A DNA stretch of 64,000 nt from Sphingobium sp. GTDB lineage: Bacteria; Pseudomonadota; Alphaproteobacteria; Sphingomonadales; Sphingomonadaceae. A model generated the notes under the pieces. The model saw only the letters and a program-made list of their open reading frames with translations. It did no database searches and was not told the DNA's origin. The position numbers were made by a program, and so were the translations under genes. Position 1 is the stretch's first letter; every line of letters begins with the position of its first letter. Positions 1-8,641 of the stretch are shown here, piece after piece. The stretch covers positions 372,001 to 436,000 of the forward strand of contig QFQF01000001.1 in the NCBI GenBank assembly GCA_003248935.1, read 5' to 3'.

Positions 1-1
1 G

Positions 2-313
2 CTGCTGCATGGTGAGGCAGTGGCGGCGGGCATGGCCCTCGCCTTCCGCTTCTCCGTCGCCCAGGGCCTGTGCGATCCCGCCGACGCCGCGCGGGTGACC
101 GCGCACCTGCGGGCCGCCGGGCTGCCCCATGACCTGTCCTCCGCGCACGTCTCGGCCGACGGGAACACGCTGGTCCGCCACATGCTGCACGACAAGAAGA
201 TGGACGCCGGGCGCCTCCCCTTCCTGCTCGCGCGCGGCATCGGCCAGACCTTCCTGGCGAAGGACGTGAAACTGGAGGACGTCGCCGCATTCCTGGACGC
301 GGAACCCCGCTGA
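2..313 (+). CDS. aroB: 3-dehydroquinate synthase, C-terminal part (cut by window edge)
   Basis: This is the 3' end of the shikimate-pathway enzyme that converts DAHP to 3-dehydroquinate in the cytoplasm. The frame is open from base 2 and begins LLHGEAVAAGM, the family's metal-binding HGE segment, so an internal methionine at base 20 is not the true start. The downstream part has the KKMDAG segment, close to the family's conserved KKV.G motif, and ends naturally after about 100 visible residues. The gene converges on the DUF423 gene with only 4 bases between the two stops. The family call is fairly secure; the N-terminal NAD-binding half lies outside the window. Confidence 0.85.
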   Translation: MLHGEAVAAGMALAFRFSVAQGLCDPADAARVTAHLRAAGLPHDLSSAHVSADGNTLVRHMLHDKKMDAGRLPFLLARGIGQTFLAKDVKLEDVAAFLDAEPR

Positions 314-317
314 CCGG

Positions 318-644
318 TCAGGCGCGCCAGTAGGCGAAGGCCGCCCAGACCCAACCGGCGATCATCAGCGATCCGCCGACCGGCGTCACCGCGCCGAACC
401 AGCGCGGACCGCCGATCGCCATGGCGTAGAGGGTGAACGCGAAAATCGCCGCCCCGGCCAGCAGCAGCCAGGCGGGCGTACGCGCCGTGCCCATGATGGC
501 GATGGCCGCAACGGCATGGACGAGCTGGTAGAGGCCGCCGGTGCGCAGCCACTCGGCCGCCTGCGGACTCGACGCGCCATGGGCACCGAATGCGCCCGCC
601 GCGATGGCGATGGCGGCGGTCAGGGCGGCAATCGCTCCCAGCAT
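318..644 (-). CDS. DUF423 small integral membrane protein
   Basis: A 108-residue, strongly hydrophobic protein with about four predicted membrane helices. It carries the DUF423 (YgdD-type) N-terminal pattern of a Gly/Ala-rich helix followed by GAFGAHG, and later GLYQLVHAVA and a VTPVGG segment. The molecular function of the family is not established. Its start overlaps the stop of the upstream antiporter gene (TGATG), so it is probably the last gene of the radA-cvpA-scaffold-antiporter run and translationally coupled to the transporter. Confidence 0.8.
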   Translation of the reverse strand: MLGAIAALTAAIAIAAGAFGAHGASSPQAAEWLRTGGLYQLVHAVAAIAIMGTARTPAWLLLAGAAIFAFTLYAMAIGGPRWFGAVTPVGGSLMIAGWVWAAFAYWRA

Positions 645-2452
645 CAGGCGCTTCCTTCTTTCGGCTTTTCGGCACCGAACAGGGTCATCGCCCTGCCCGG
701 CCGGTACATCAGATCCTTTGCGGCCAGCAGGCTGCCCTGCTCGATCTGCACGGCAAGGCGCTGCTGGTCGTTGGCGCGGTACTGCCGCTCCACCTCCGCG
801 ATCTCCTCGTCCGGCACGCCCAGCGCCTGCATCGCCTGCACGCCCATGCAGATCGCCGATTCGTAGACCTCCCGCACGACCCCGGCGATGTCGAGATCCT
901 TGAAGCGCAGCAGTTGCCGCCGGTCATAGGCCCGCACCATCACGGCTGCATGGGGAAACGCCTCCATGATCGGCGCCAGCGCCTTGGCGTCCAAGGCCGG
1001 GTCATCGATGCACAGCGCGATCAGCCGCGCCTCCTCCGCACCCGCCCGCCGCAACAGGTCGATGCGCATGCCGTCGCCATAATAGACCTTGATGTCGAAC
1101 TGGCTCGACACCTCGATCTGCGCCGGCTTCTTGTCGATCATCGTGACGGCGAAGCCCCGCCCCATCAGCATCTGCGCGACGGTCTGTCCGAACCGGCCAT
1201 AGCCGATGACGATCGCGCTGCCCTGCGGCGCCCTGTCCGGTCCTTCCAGGTCGCCGCGCTCTTTGGGCTGCGCGAACTCCAGCCGCCGCGCGAACAGCAT
1301 CAGGAACGGCGTCGTCGCCATGGAGAAGGTGACAATCGCCGAAAACAGGCTGGCCGCGGTCGGCGCGATCAGCAGCGCGCTCTGCGCCTGCGCGAACAGC
1401 ACGAAACCGAACTCGCCGCCCTGGGACAGCAGCAGGCCGAGCGCGATCGCCTGTTTCCCGTCCATGCCGAACAGGCGGGCAAGGCCGGAGATCAGCAGCA
1501 CCTTGATGGCGACCAACCCGGCCGCCATCGTCAGCACGAAGATCGGATGCTCCATCACCGCATGCAGGTCCAGCACCATGCCGACGGCGAGGAAGAACAG
1601 CCCCAGCAGGATGGAGCGGAACGGTTCGACATCCGATTCGATCTCGTGCCGGTACGGAGAATCGGCCAGCATCACGCCCGCCACGAACGCGCCCAGCGCC
1701 GTCGAGAGATGCAGCGCATGCATCAGCGCGGCGGCCGCCAGCACCGTAAACAGGCCGACGACGACGAACAGCTCCCGCTCGCCGAAATTGCCGATCAGCG
1801 CGAGCAACGGCCTGACGAGGAACCGCCCGATCAGCACCAGCCCCGCAATCGCCAGCACCGTCTCCAGCGCCAGTATCCAGCCCGGCGGCCCCGCCATGTC
1901 GGACGGATTACGCGACAGCGCGGCGACGATCGTGATCATCGGCACGATTGAAAGGTCCTGGAGCAGCAGGATCGAGAACGCCTTCTCGCCGAACGGGGAG
2001 TTGATCCGGCCGCTGCTCTTCAGGCTCGGCAGCACCTGCGCCGTCGACGAGAGAGCGAGCGGCAGGCCGAGCGCGATCGCCGCCCCCCAGGTGAAGCCGG
2101 TCGAATAGAAGATGAAGGCGGAGAGCGCGAGACCGCACAGCACGACCTGCGCGAGGCCGAGGCCGAATATGTCACGCTTCAGCCGCCATAGCCGCGCCGG
2201 GCTGAGTTCGAGACCGACGAGGAACAACAGCAGGACGATGCCGATCTCCGCGATCGCAAGCTTCGATTCCGCGCCGCCGACAAGGCCAAGCCCCTGCGGT
2301 CCGACGAGCGCTCCGGCGATCAGGTAGCCAAGAACGGCGCCCAGGCCGAAACGACGGAAGACGATGACGAAGCCGAGCGCCACGCCCAGCAGGATCACGC
2401 CTTCGGACAGGAGGATGTCGGTCGCGCTCACAGCGCCCTGTGCGACATCCAT
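644..2452 (-). CDS. Monovalent cation:proton antiporter, KefB/KefC type (CPA2)
   Basis: A 602-residue inner-membrane protein. Residues 1 to about 390 form a CPA2 Na+(K+)/H+ exchanger domain with many hydrophobic helices. Residues from about 410 form a cytosolic TrkA-N/RCK nucleotide-binding domain starting VIGYGRFGQTVAQ. The family exchanges K+ (sometimes Na+) for protons and is gated through the RCK domain. Length and domain order match KefB/KefC of about 600 residues. The start codon overlaps the stop of the upstream Fe-S scaffold-like gene (ATGA). Ion specificity and glutathione gating cannot be judged from sequence. Confidence 0.9.
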   Translation of the reverse strand: MDVAQGAVSATDILLSEGVILLGVALGFVIVFRRFGLGAVLGYLIAGALVGPQGLGLVGGAESKLAIAEIGIVLLLFLVGLELSPARLWRLKRDIFGLGLAQVVLCGLALSAFIFYSTGFTWGAAIALGLPLALSSTAQVLPSLKSSGRINSPFGEKAFSILLLQDLSIVPMITIVAALSRNPSDMAGPPGWILALETVLAIAGLVLIGRFLVRPLLALIGNFGERELFVVVGLFTVLAAAALMHALHLSTALGAFVAGVMLADSPYRHEIESDVEPFRSILLGLFFLAVGMVLDLHAVMEHPIFVLTMAAGLVAIKVLLISGLARLFGMDGKQAIALGLLLSQGGEFGFVLFAQAQSALLIAPTAASLFSAIVTFSMATTPFLMLFARRLEFAQPKERGDLEGPDRAPQGSAIVIGYGRFGQTVAQMLMGRGFAVTMIDKKPAQIEVSSQFDIKVYYGDGMRIDLLRRAGAEEARLIALCIDDPALDAKALAPIMEAFPHAAVMVRAYDRRQLLRFKDLDIAGVVREVYESAICMGVQAMQALGVPDEEIAEVERQYRANDQQRLAVQIEQGSLLAAKDLMYRPGRAMTLFGAEKPKEGSA

Positions 2453-2913
2453 CAGCGGTGCCCTCCCTCACCCGCGCGCTCGGGCATCGGGGCCGCCACC
2501 CTTTCCACCGCCTCCGCGATCGCTTCGAAGCCGAGGCGGATGGAGGCATGGCGCGCCGGGTAATCGCGCGCGGGCGCAAGAACGGACATGCCGGGCCAGA
2601 AGGCAATATCGTCGCTGGCGCCGGACAGATAGGCGATCAGCGCATCCCTCGCCGCGCCCAGTTCGGCGGACGATCGGCCGATCGCGTCGGCAGCAAGCAG
2701 CGCGGCCGACGCCTGTCCCAATGCGCAGGCCCGCACTTCCAGGCCGAGGTCGCTCACGCGCCCCGCCTCGTCCACGCGCACGTCGACGGTCACGCGGCTG
2801 CCGCAGACCGGCGAACGCCGCTCCACCGTCGCCTGCGGATCGGCGAGCCGGCTGTGATGGGGAATGTTCGCCGCCAGGCGAAGGATGTCGGTATTGTAGA
2901 GGGGCGCGCTCAT
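2452..2913 (-). CDS. IscU/NifU-like iron-sulfur scaffold family protein (third ligand absent)
   Basis: A 153-residue cytoplasmic protein of the IscU/NifU-N fold. The start is set at the methionine opening MSAPLYNTDILRLA because the upstream extension of the frame is only the antisense of cvpA. Two family cysteines are visible, at about residue 37 (PVCGSRV) and residue 63 (RACALGQASA). The third, normally in a YPxRxxC segment, reads YPARHAS here, so a classical three-cysteine cluster site is incomplete. It overlaps the antiporter gene downstream and lies 40 bases after cvpA. It may be a divergent scaffold or a protein no longer building clusters. Confidence 0.7.
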   Translation of the reverse strand: MSAPLYNTDILRLAANIPHHSRLADPQATVERRSPVCGSRVTVDVRVDEAGRVSDLGLEVRACALGQASAALLAADAIGRSSAELGAARDALIAYLSGASDDIAFWPGMSVLAPARDYPARHASIRLGFEAIAEAVERVAAPMPERAGEGGHR

Positions 2914-2953
2914 TGCCCACCCATGTAGGGGATATGGCGCGGAAAGACCAACC

Positions 2954-3463
2954 TCAGGCGGAAGGTTTTGTGCCGCGTCGCTCGTCGATGAACGTGCTGA
3001 TCGCCGATCCGCTGGCCGCCAGCAGCGGATAGCTGCGCGAGGTCGAGAGCCAGTGCGGCCGCGCCGCCTCCCCGCCATAGACGGTGTCGTAGACGAGGCT
3101 GAACGCGAGGAAGACCAAAGTCGCGCCGATCAGGCCCTTGACCGCGCCGAAGCCGCCGCCCAGCACCCGGTCGATCGGGCCTAGGATGGAGGTCCGCGTC
3201 CGCGCGCCCAGCGCCTTCGCCAGAAACTTGCCCGCGAAGAAGGTCACGCCGAACACCAGCACGAACGCCAGCACCGCCGCCCCGCTTTCGGTGCCCAGGA
3301 ACGGCGTCAGCAGGCTCGCGACCGGCGCGTGGAACAGGCTGACCGCCAGCACGCCCAGCACCCAGGCGATCATCGACAGCGCCTCGCACACGAAGCCGCG
3401 CAGCACGCCGAACAGGGCGCCGCCGCCGATCGCCAGGAACACCATGATGTCGAGTGCAGTCAT
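2954..3463 (-). CDS. cvpA: CvpA family membrane protein
   Basis: A 169-residue inner-membrane protein with about four hydrophobic segments and a charged C-terminal tail. It has the CvpA pattern, including an early G..RGF segment and the DRVLGGGFGAVKGL stretch around residue 100. CvpA is named for colicin V production and is implicated in envelope homeostasis; its biochemical role is not settled. It sits 12 bases downstream of radA on the same strand and ahead of the Fe-S scaffold-like gene, so these are probably co-transcribed. Confidence 0.85.
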   Translation of the reverse strand: MTALDIMVFLAIGGGALFGVLRGFVCEALSMIAWVLGVLAVSLFHAPVASLLTPFLGTESGAAVLAFVLVFGVTFFAGKFLAKALGARTRTSILGPIDRVLGGGFGAVKGLIGATLVFLAFSLVYDTVYGGEAARPHWLSTSRSYPLLAASGSAISTFIDERRGTKPSA

Positions 3464-3475
3464 CGGGCGGCAGCG

Positions 3476-4843
3476 CTATCCGCGCCCGAGCATATGGTCA
3501 ACAAATTGCGCGAGCGTGCGAAAGCCGCTCAGCGAAATCCCCTTCGTCCCGTCGGCGAGCGCGGCGGGCAGCAACGCCCGGTTGAAGCCCAGCTTCGCGG
3601 CTTCCTTCAGGCGCATCGGCGCGTGCGACACCGGCCGAATCTCGCCCGACAGCGCAACCTCGCCCAGCAGCACCGCGTCGGACGGGAGCGGGCGCTCGGC
3701 GAGGGCAGAGATCAGCGCGCCCGCGACGGCCAGGTCCGCCGCCGGATCGGATATCCGGTATCCGCCCGCGACGTTCAGATAGACCTCGCACGCGGAAAAG
3801 CTGAGGTTGCACCGTGCCTCCAGCACCGCGAGGATCATCGCCAGGCGGCCGCTGTCCCATCCGACAACGGCGCGGCGCGGCGTCGCCCCGCTCGCCAGTC
3901 GCACCGTCAGTGCCTGAATCTCGACCAGCACCGGCCGCGTCCCCTCCAGCGCGGGAAACACCGTCGCCCCCGTCACCGAATCGTCGCGATGGGTCAGGAA
4001 CAGGGAGGACGGATTGGCCACCTCCTCCAGCCCCTCGGCCACCATAGAGAACACGCCGATCTCGTCCGTCCCGCCAAAGCGGTTCTTGATTGCCCGCAGG
4101 ATGCGGTACTGGTGGCTGCGCTCCCCCTCGAACGACAGCACGGTGTCGACCATGTGCTCCAGCACCCGGGGACCGGCGATGCTGCCATCCTTGGTGACGT
4201 GGCCGACCAGGATCAGGGCGGTGCCCCGCTCTTTGGCGAAGCGGATCAGTTCCTGCGCGCAGGCCCGCACCTGGCTCACCGTGCCCGGCGCGCCTTCGAT
4301 CAGGTCGCTGTGCATCGTCTGGATCGAATCGATGATGAGGAGCGCGGGCGCCTGCCCGCTTTCCAGCGTCGTCAGGATGTCGCGCACCGACGTCGCGCTG
4401 GCCAGCAGCAGCGGCGCGTTGCCCAGTCCCAGCCGCCTGGCGCGCAGCCGCACCTGATCGGCCGCCTCCTCGCCGCTGATATAGGTGACGGGCAGGCCGC
4501 GCATTGCCATCTGCGCCGCCGACTGGAGCAGCAGCGTCGACTTGCCGATGCCCGGGTCGCCGCCGATCAGGGTCGCGGAGCCGGGCACGAGGCCCCCGCC
4601 CATCGCCCGGTCGAACTCGGCAATGCCCGTCGACGCGCGGTCAGGCAGAGCGACCTCCGTGTCCAGCCCGACCAGGGTGATCGACCGGCCACCGCCGCGC
4701 AGGTCGTGGCGCGCGGAGAACACCGTCTCGGGCGCCTCCTCGACCAGCGTGTTCCATTCCCCGCAATCGTCGCACTGCCCCTGCCACCGGGGGGACACGC
4801 AGCCGCACTGCTGACAGGTGAATTTGCGCTTCGCTTTGGCCAT
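3476..4843 (-). CDS. radA: DNA repair protein RadA
   Basis: A 455-residue RecA-like ATPase that helps process recombination intermediates. The start is placed at MAKAKRKFTCQQCG, because the 11 residues upstream in frame are not family-like. Visible are an N-terminal four-cysteine zinc finger (CQQC...CDDC), Walker A GGDPGIGKST, the RadA-specific KNRFG motif in AIKNRFGGTDEIG, and a C-terminal Lon-protease-like domain. Length matches the family. It is divergent from the EEP hydrolase at 4946 with about 100 bases between starts, and leads the minus-strand run into cvpA. Confidence 0.95.
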   Translation of the reverse strand: MAKAKRKFTCQQCGCVSPRWQGQCDDCGEWNTLVEEAPETVFSARHDLRGGGRSITLVGLDTEVALPDRASTGIAEFDRAMGGGLVPGSATLIGGDPGIGKSTLLLQSAAQMAMRGLPVTYISGEEAADQVRLRARRLGLGNAPLLLASATSVRDILTTLESGQAPALLIIDSIQTMHSDLIEGAPGTVSQVRACAQELIRFAKERGTALILVGHVTKDGSIAGPRVLEHMVDTVLSFEGERSHQYRILRAIKNRFGGTDEIGVFSMVAEGLEEVANPSSLFLTHRDDSVTGATVFPALEGTRPVLVEIQALTVRLASGATPRRAVVGWDSGRLAMILAVLEARCNLSFSACEVYLNVAGGYRISDPAADLAVAGALISALAERPLPSDAVLLGEVALSGEIRPVSHAPMRLKEAAKLGFNRALLPAALADGTKGISLSGFRTLAQFVDHMLGRG

Positions 4844-4945
4844 GCTCCTGCATATACCGGAACATATGCGGAACACCAGCCCTCACCGCCAGCATGGGAC
4901 AAACTGTCGCTGGAAACCCTCGGCGGTCTGGCGCATTGCCTCCAC

Positions 4946-5665
4946 ATGAGCGCATCCACGTTCCGCGTCGCGAGCTACAACATCCGCAAGGCGATCGGCA
5001 CGGACCGGCGGCGCAGCCCGGAACGCGTGCTGGCCGTCCTTGCCGAGCTCGACGCCGACATCGTCGCGTTGCAGGAGGCCGACCGCCGTTTCGGCTCGCG
5101 CCTCGCCGTCCTGCCGCCGCACCTGCTGGAACGGCACAGCGCCTATCGCGCGGCGCCGCTCAACGTTCAGGTCGACAGCATGGGCTGGCACGGCAACGCC
5201 ATGCTCGTCCGCCGCGACACCGTGTTGCGGCACTGCGACATTGTCCACCTCCCCTATCTGGAACCGCGCGGCGCGGTCATGGCGGAGGTCGAGATAGGCG
5301 GCGCGCCGATCCGCCTGTTCGGCATGCACCTTGATCTGTCCGGCCTCTGGCGGCGGCGGCAGGCGGCGGCGGTCATCCATGCCTCCGGCCTTGGCGAAAC
5401 GCGCCCGACGATCCTGATGGGCGACCTCAACGAATGGAGCGCCGGACGGGGCTGCATCGCCGATTTCTCCCGGCACTTCAGCCTCGCGCCGTGCGGCCGG
5501 TCGTTCCATGCGCGCAGGCCGGTCGCGCCGCTCGACCGGATCATGTACGGGGATGGGCTGACGCTGGTGGCCAGCGGCGTGCATGACAGCGCGACGGCGC
5601 GGCGCGCGTCCGACCATCTGCCGATCTGGGCCGAATTCCGGTTGCCCGCATCCCGGGCAACGTAA
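4946..5665 (+). CDS. Endonuclease/exonuclease/phosphatase (EEP) family hydrolase
   Basis: A 239-residue EEP-fold protein, a family that hydrolyses phosphodiesters or phosphate esters using Mg2+. Motifs occur in the expected order: SYNIRKA near the N terminus, IVALQEAD with the metal-binding Glu, the HLDL segment, GDLNEW (Asp/Asn) and a C-terminal SDHLPI with the catalytic His. The start is the only methionine just before the conserved N terminus; the upstream open frame is antisense to radA. No signal peptide is seen. The substrate (DNA, lipid or other) cannot be assigned. Confidence 0.85.
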   Translation: MSASTFRVASYNIRKAIGTDRRRSPERVLAVLAELDADIVALQEADRRFGSRLAVLPPHLLERHSAYRAAPLNVQVDSMGWHGNAMLVRRDTVLRHCDIVHLPYLEPRGAVMAEVEIGGAPIRLFGMHLDLSGLWRRRQAAAVIHASGLGETRPTILMGDLNEWSAGRGCIADFSRHFSLAPCGRSFHARRPVAPLDRIMYGDGLTLVASGVHDSATARRASDHLPIWAEFRLPASRAT

Positions 5666-5719
5666 AAAGGAAACGGCGGAAAGGATGAAGAGGGTGAGGA
5701 TGTCGGGACAAGGCACGCG

Positions 5720-8059
5720 ATGAGGGAGAAGGAACTCCGCCTCGCGCTCGTCTGCTATGGCGGCGTCAGCCTCGCCATCTACATGCACGGCATCACCCGG
5801 GAAATCTGGCATCTTGCCCGCGCCAGCCGCGCCTTCCACGACGGCGCGCCCGCCAGCCGGGGCAGCGAGAGCGTCTATCGCCAGATCCTTGAGGACATGG
5901 AGGCGGAAAGCGGCACCCGACTGCGTATCCTGCCCGACATCGTCGCCGGTGCCAGCGCGGGCGGCATCAACGGCGTTTTCCTTGCGCAGGCGATCGAGAC
6001 CGGCCAGTCGCTCGAACCGCTGACCGACCTGTGGCTGCGCAATGCCGACGTGGAGCGGCTGCTCGATCCCGATGCGCGGCCCGCCGCCCGCCTCACCAAA
6101 TTCTGGGCGGCGCCGATCGTCTGGATGGCGGCGCGGCGGCCCGGCGACTCCGTCGAGCGCACCGTGTCCCCCGACACGCGGGAAGAGGTGCGACAGAAGC
6201 TGTCGAGCTTCGTGCGTTCCCGCTGGTTCGAGCCGCCATTCGGCGGCGCGGGGCTCACCAACATGCTGCTCGACGCGTTCGACGCGATGGCGACCGCGTC
6301 CCCCGGGCCACCGCTGCTGCCGGAGGGGCATCCGCTCGACCTCACCGTCACCGTCACCGATTTCGAGGGCTATCCCGAGCATCTGACGCTCAACAGCCCG
6401 CCCTTCGTGGTCGAGACCGAGCATCGGCTGACCATCGGCTTTCGTGCCCGAGGCCGGGGCCAGCGGTCCTTCGCCGACATTGCCGAACTTGCCTTCGCCG
6501 CCCGCGCAACCGCCAGCTTCCCCGGCGCCTTCCCGCCGTTCACCGTCCGGGAACTGGACGGCGTGCTGGAGGAACGCGGCCGCGCCTGGCCCGGCCGCCT
6601 CGCGTTCCTTGCCCGGGTGCTGCCCCGTCGCGCCACATTGGGCACGGCGGAGGATGCGATCCTGATCGACGGCTCGGTACTCGCCAACGCGCCCTTCGCC
6701 CCGGCCATCGCCGCCCTGCGCAGCCGCCCCTCCCGGCGGGAGGTCGACCGGCGGTTCGTCTATATCGACCCCAAGCCGCTGCAGAAGAGCATCCGCCTCA
6801 CCCGCTCGGGCGAACCGCAGGAACCGGTGGAGGGCGAGCCCTCGCCCCTGCCCGGCTTCTTCCGCACCATCTTCGGCTCGATGAGCGATATCCCGCGCGA
6901 ACAGCCGATCCGCGACAATCTGGAGGCGATCGAGGAACGCTCCCGCCGGATCCGGCGGATGCGACGGATCACCGAAGCGCTGCGCGTCCAGATCGAGCAG
7001 GATGTGGAGGCGGCGATCGGCGGCACGCTGTTCCTCAATCGGCCCACGCCCGCGCGCCTGTCCGCCTGGCGGGGCAAGGCGCAGGTCCGCGCCGCCGCGG
7101 CCGCAGGCTACGCCTATCCCGCCTACGGCCACCTGAAGCTGTCGGGCATCGTGGAGGACATGGCGGGGCAGATCTTCCGCCTCGGCGGCGACGGCAGCGG
7201 CACGATGCGGGAGGGGTACCGGCAGGCGCTCTGGCGTCATATCCGCGCGGAAGGCATCGACCAGCTGCGCGAGGAGCGTGGCGGGTCGGCCAACGCCGCC
7301 GCCATCGACTTCTTCCGGCATCACGACCTGGGTTTCCGCGTCCGCCGCCTGCGGTTCATGGCACGCCGCCTGACCGAAACGTTGGAGGTGGACAGCGTAG
7401 CGGAAAGCGATGCGGTGACCGCGCTGCACGATGCGATCTACAACGGCCTCGCTTTGTTCCTCGAATGCGAGGCGAGCGACTATTACGGTCCCGACGCGGT
7501 GGCCGCCGCACGGCGGATGATCGACGATCCGGCCGCCGCCCTCTCCGCCCTTGCCGCCGCCCGCGATCTGCAGGGGAAGGATGCGCAGGCCGACGCGATG
7601 CTGTCGCAGGCGCTTCTTGGCCTGCCGAAGGAGGAGCGGCGGATGATGCTGCTCGCCTATCTTGGCTTCCCCTTCTTCGACATCGCCACCCTGCCGCTGC
7701 TCCAGGGCGAGGTGCTGGACGAGTATGATCCGATCAAGGTCGACCGGATTTCGCCCGAAGATTGCTCGGCGATCCGCTCCGGCGGAGCACGGGCAACATT
7801 AAAAGGCATAGAATTCAATAATTTCGGCGCCTTCTTCAGCCGCGCCTATCGGGAAAACGACTATCTCTGGGGCCGTCTGCACGGCGCAGAGCGCCTGATG
7901 GACATCGTGATTTCCGCTCTTCCTGCCGGAGTTCGCTTTTCCGCAGAGGCGATCGACCGGTATAGGAAGCGCGCTTTCCACGCGATACTCGATGAAGAGG
8001 AGCGGCGTCTGTCTTTGGTGTCTGACCTGATAGCGGAACTGCGCAAGGAAATCGGATGA
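5720..8059 (+). CDS. Large patatin-like phospholipase family protein
   Basis: A 779-residue protein whose N-terminal part is a patatin (lipid acyl hydrolase) domain. It has an oxyanion-loop segment YGGVSLAIYMHG near residue 13, the nucleophile elbow GASAGG with Ser79, and the dyad Asp in LIDGSVLANAPF near residue 316. The long C-terminal region, rich in charged helices, matches the bacterial 'patatin-like protein' group with a DUF3376-type extension. No signal peptide is evident, so it is probably cytosolic or membrane-peripheral. Its stop overlaps the start of the lipoprotein gene (ATGA). The stretch near 7800 is unusually AT-rich for the region. Confidence 0.85.
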   Translation: MREKELRLALVCYGGVSLAIYMHGITREIWHLARASRAFHDGAPASRGSESVYRQILEDMEAESGTRLRILPDIVAGASAGGINGVFLAQAIETGQSLEPLTDLWLRNADVERLLDPDARPAARLTKFWAAPIVWMAARRPGDSVERTVSPDTREEVRQKLSSFVRSRWFEPPFGGAGLTNMLLDAFDAMATASPGPPLLPEGHPLDLTVTVTDFEGYPEHLTLNSPPFVVETEHRLTIGFRARGRGQRSFADIAELAFAARATASFPGAFPPFTVRELDGVLEERGRAWPGRLAFLARVLPRRATLGTAEDAILIDGSVLANAPFAPAIAALRSRPSRREVDRRFVYIDPKPLQKSIRLTRSGEPQEPVEGEPSPLPGFFRTIFGSMSDIPREQPIRDNLEAIEERSRRIRRMRRITEALRVQIEQDVEAAIGGTLFLNRPTPARLSAWRGKAQVRAAAAAGYAYPAYGHLKLSGIVEDMAGQIFRLGGDGSGTMREGYRQALWRHIRAEGIDQLREERGGSANAAAIDFFRHHDLGFRVRRLRFMARRLTETLEVDSVAESDAVTALHDAIYNGLALFLECEASDYYGPDAVAAARRMIDDPAAALSALAAARDLQGKDAQADAMLSQALLGLPKEERRMMLLAYLGFPFFDIATLPLLQGEVLDEYDPIKVDRISPEDCSAIRSGGARATLKGIEFNNFGAFFSRAYRENDYLWGRLHGAERLMDIVISALPAGVRFSAEAIDRYRKRAFHAILDEEERRLSLVSDLIAELRKEIG

Positions 8060-8601
8060 CGGGCACTTCGCTCCGTGCGTCGGCCGTCGCGCTGGCGCTG
8101 CTCGCAGGCTGTTCGCCTGCTCCGGCGGACAAGCCTGTCGCGCGGGAAAAAGCCGCGCTTGCCGACCTTCAGGCACCATCACCCGCCGTCGCGCCGATCC
8201 CGCTCACGCCGGTGGGGCAGGACTTGCCCCAGCCGGAACCTGCGCTCGCCAAGGTGGAAAAGATACCCGTTTCCGCCCCCGCCGTGGCGCATACGCCGGT
8301 GCCCGGCCCGCTCATGCCGGAGGATCTGCCGCCCGGTGACGGGGCGACCGACCCCTCGCCGTTCCCGGAAGCCGTCACCGATTTCATGGTCGAACGCGAC
8401 GGGTGCGACCATTTCCGCGCCGAGGAAGCCTATGACGAGGATCGCCGCATCTTTCTGGAGGACAGCATCCGGCAGCTATGCACGGGGACGGACGCGCGTC
8501 TGGCCGAACTGCGCAGGCGCTACGTCGACAATCCGGACGTGACCGCCGCACTCTCGCCCTATGAAGCAAGGATAGAGGGCGAGGGCGCCGGAATGCCCTG
8601 A
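8056..8601 (+). CDS. Hypothetical lipoprotein, proline-rich
   Basis: A 181-residue protein of unknown function. It begins with a lipoprotein signal ending in LLAGC (lipidated Cys19), followed by an Ala/Pro-rich low-complexity linker of about 90 residues, then a compact charged C-terminal region (about residues 115-175) with two cysteines that may pair. It would be anchored in an envelope membrane facing the periplasm. Translation is coupled to the patatin-like gene by a 4-base overlap, which suggests a joint role, but the patatin has no export signal, so direct contact is doubtful. Confidence 0.7.
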   Translation: MTGTSLRASAVALALLAGCSPAPADKPVAREKAALADLQAPSPAVAPIPLTPVGQDLPQPEPALAKVEKIPVSAPAVAHTPVPGPLMPEDLPPGDGATDPSPFPEAVTDFMVERDGCDHFRAEEAYDEDRRIFLEDSIRQLCTGTDARLAELRRRYVDNPDVTAALSPYEARIEGEGAGMP

Positions 8602-8641
8602 GCCTCCCGGCGCCCCCGTCAATCACCACCGATCGGTGCGA

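Noticed and set aside
590..1951. A 453-residue plus-strand frame opposite the KefB/C-type antiporter
   Set aside because: It has no recognisable domain and a strong Arg/Gln/His bias; the opposite strand holds a clear transporter.
8627..8638. The palindrome CACCGATCGGTG as an operator
   Set aside because: It lies between two convergent gene ends (lipoprotein and dnaJ), where an operator is not expected; it is too short to call a terminator.
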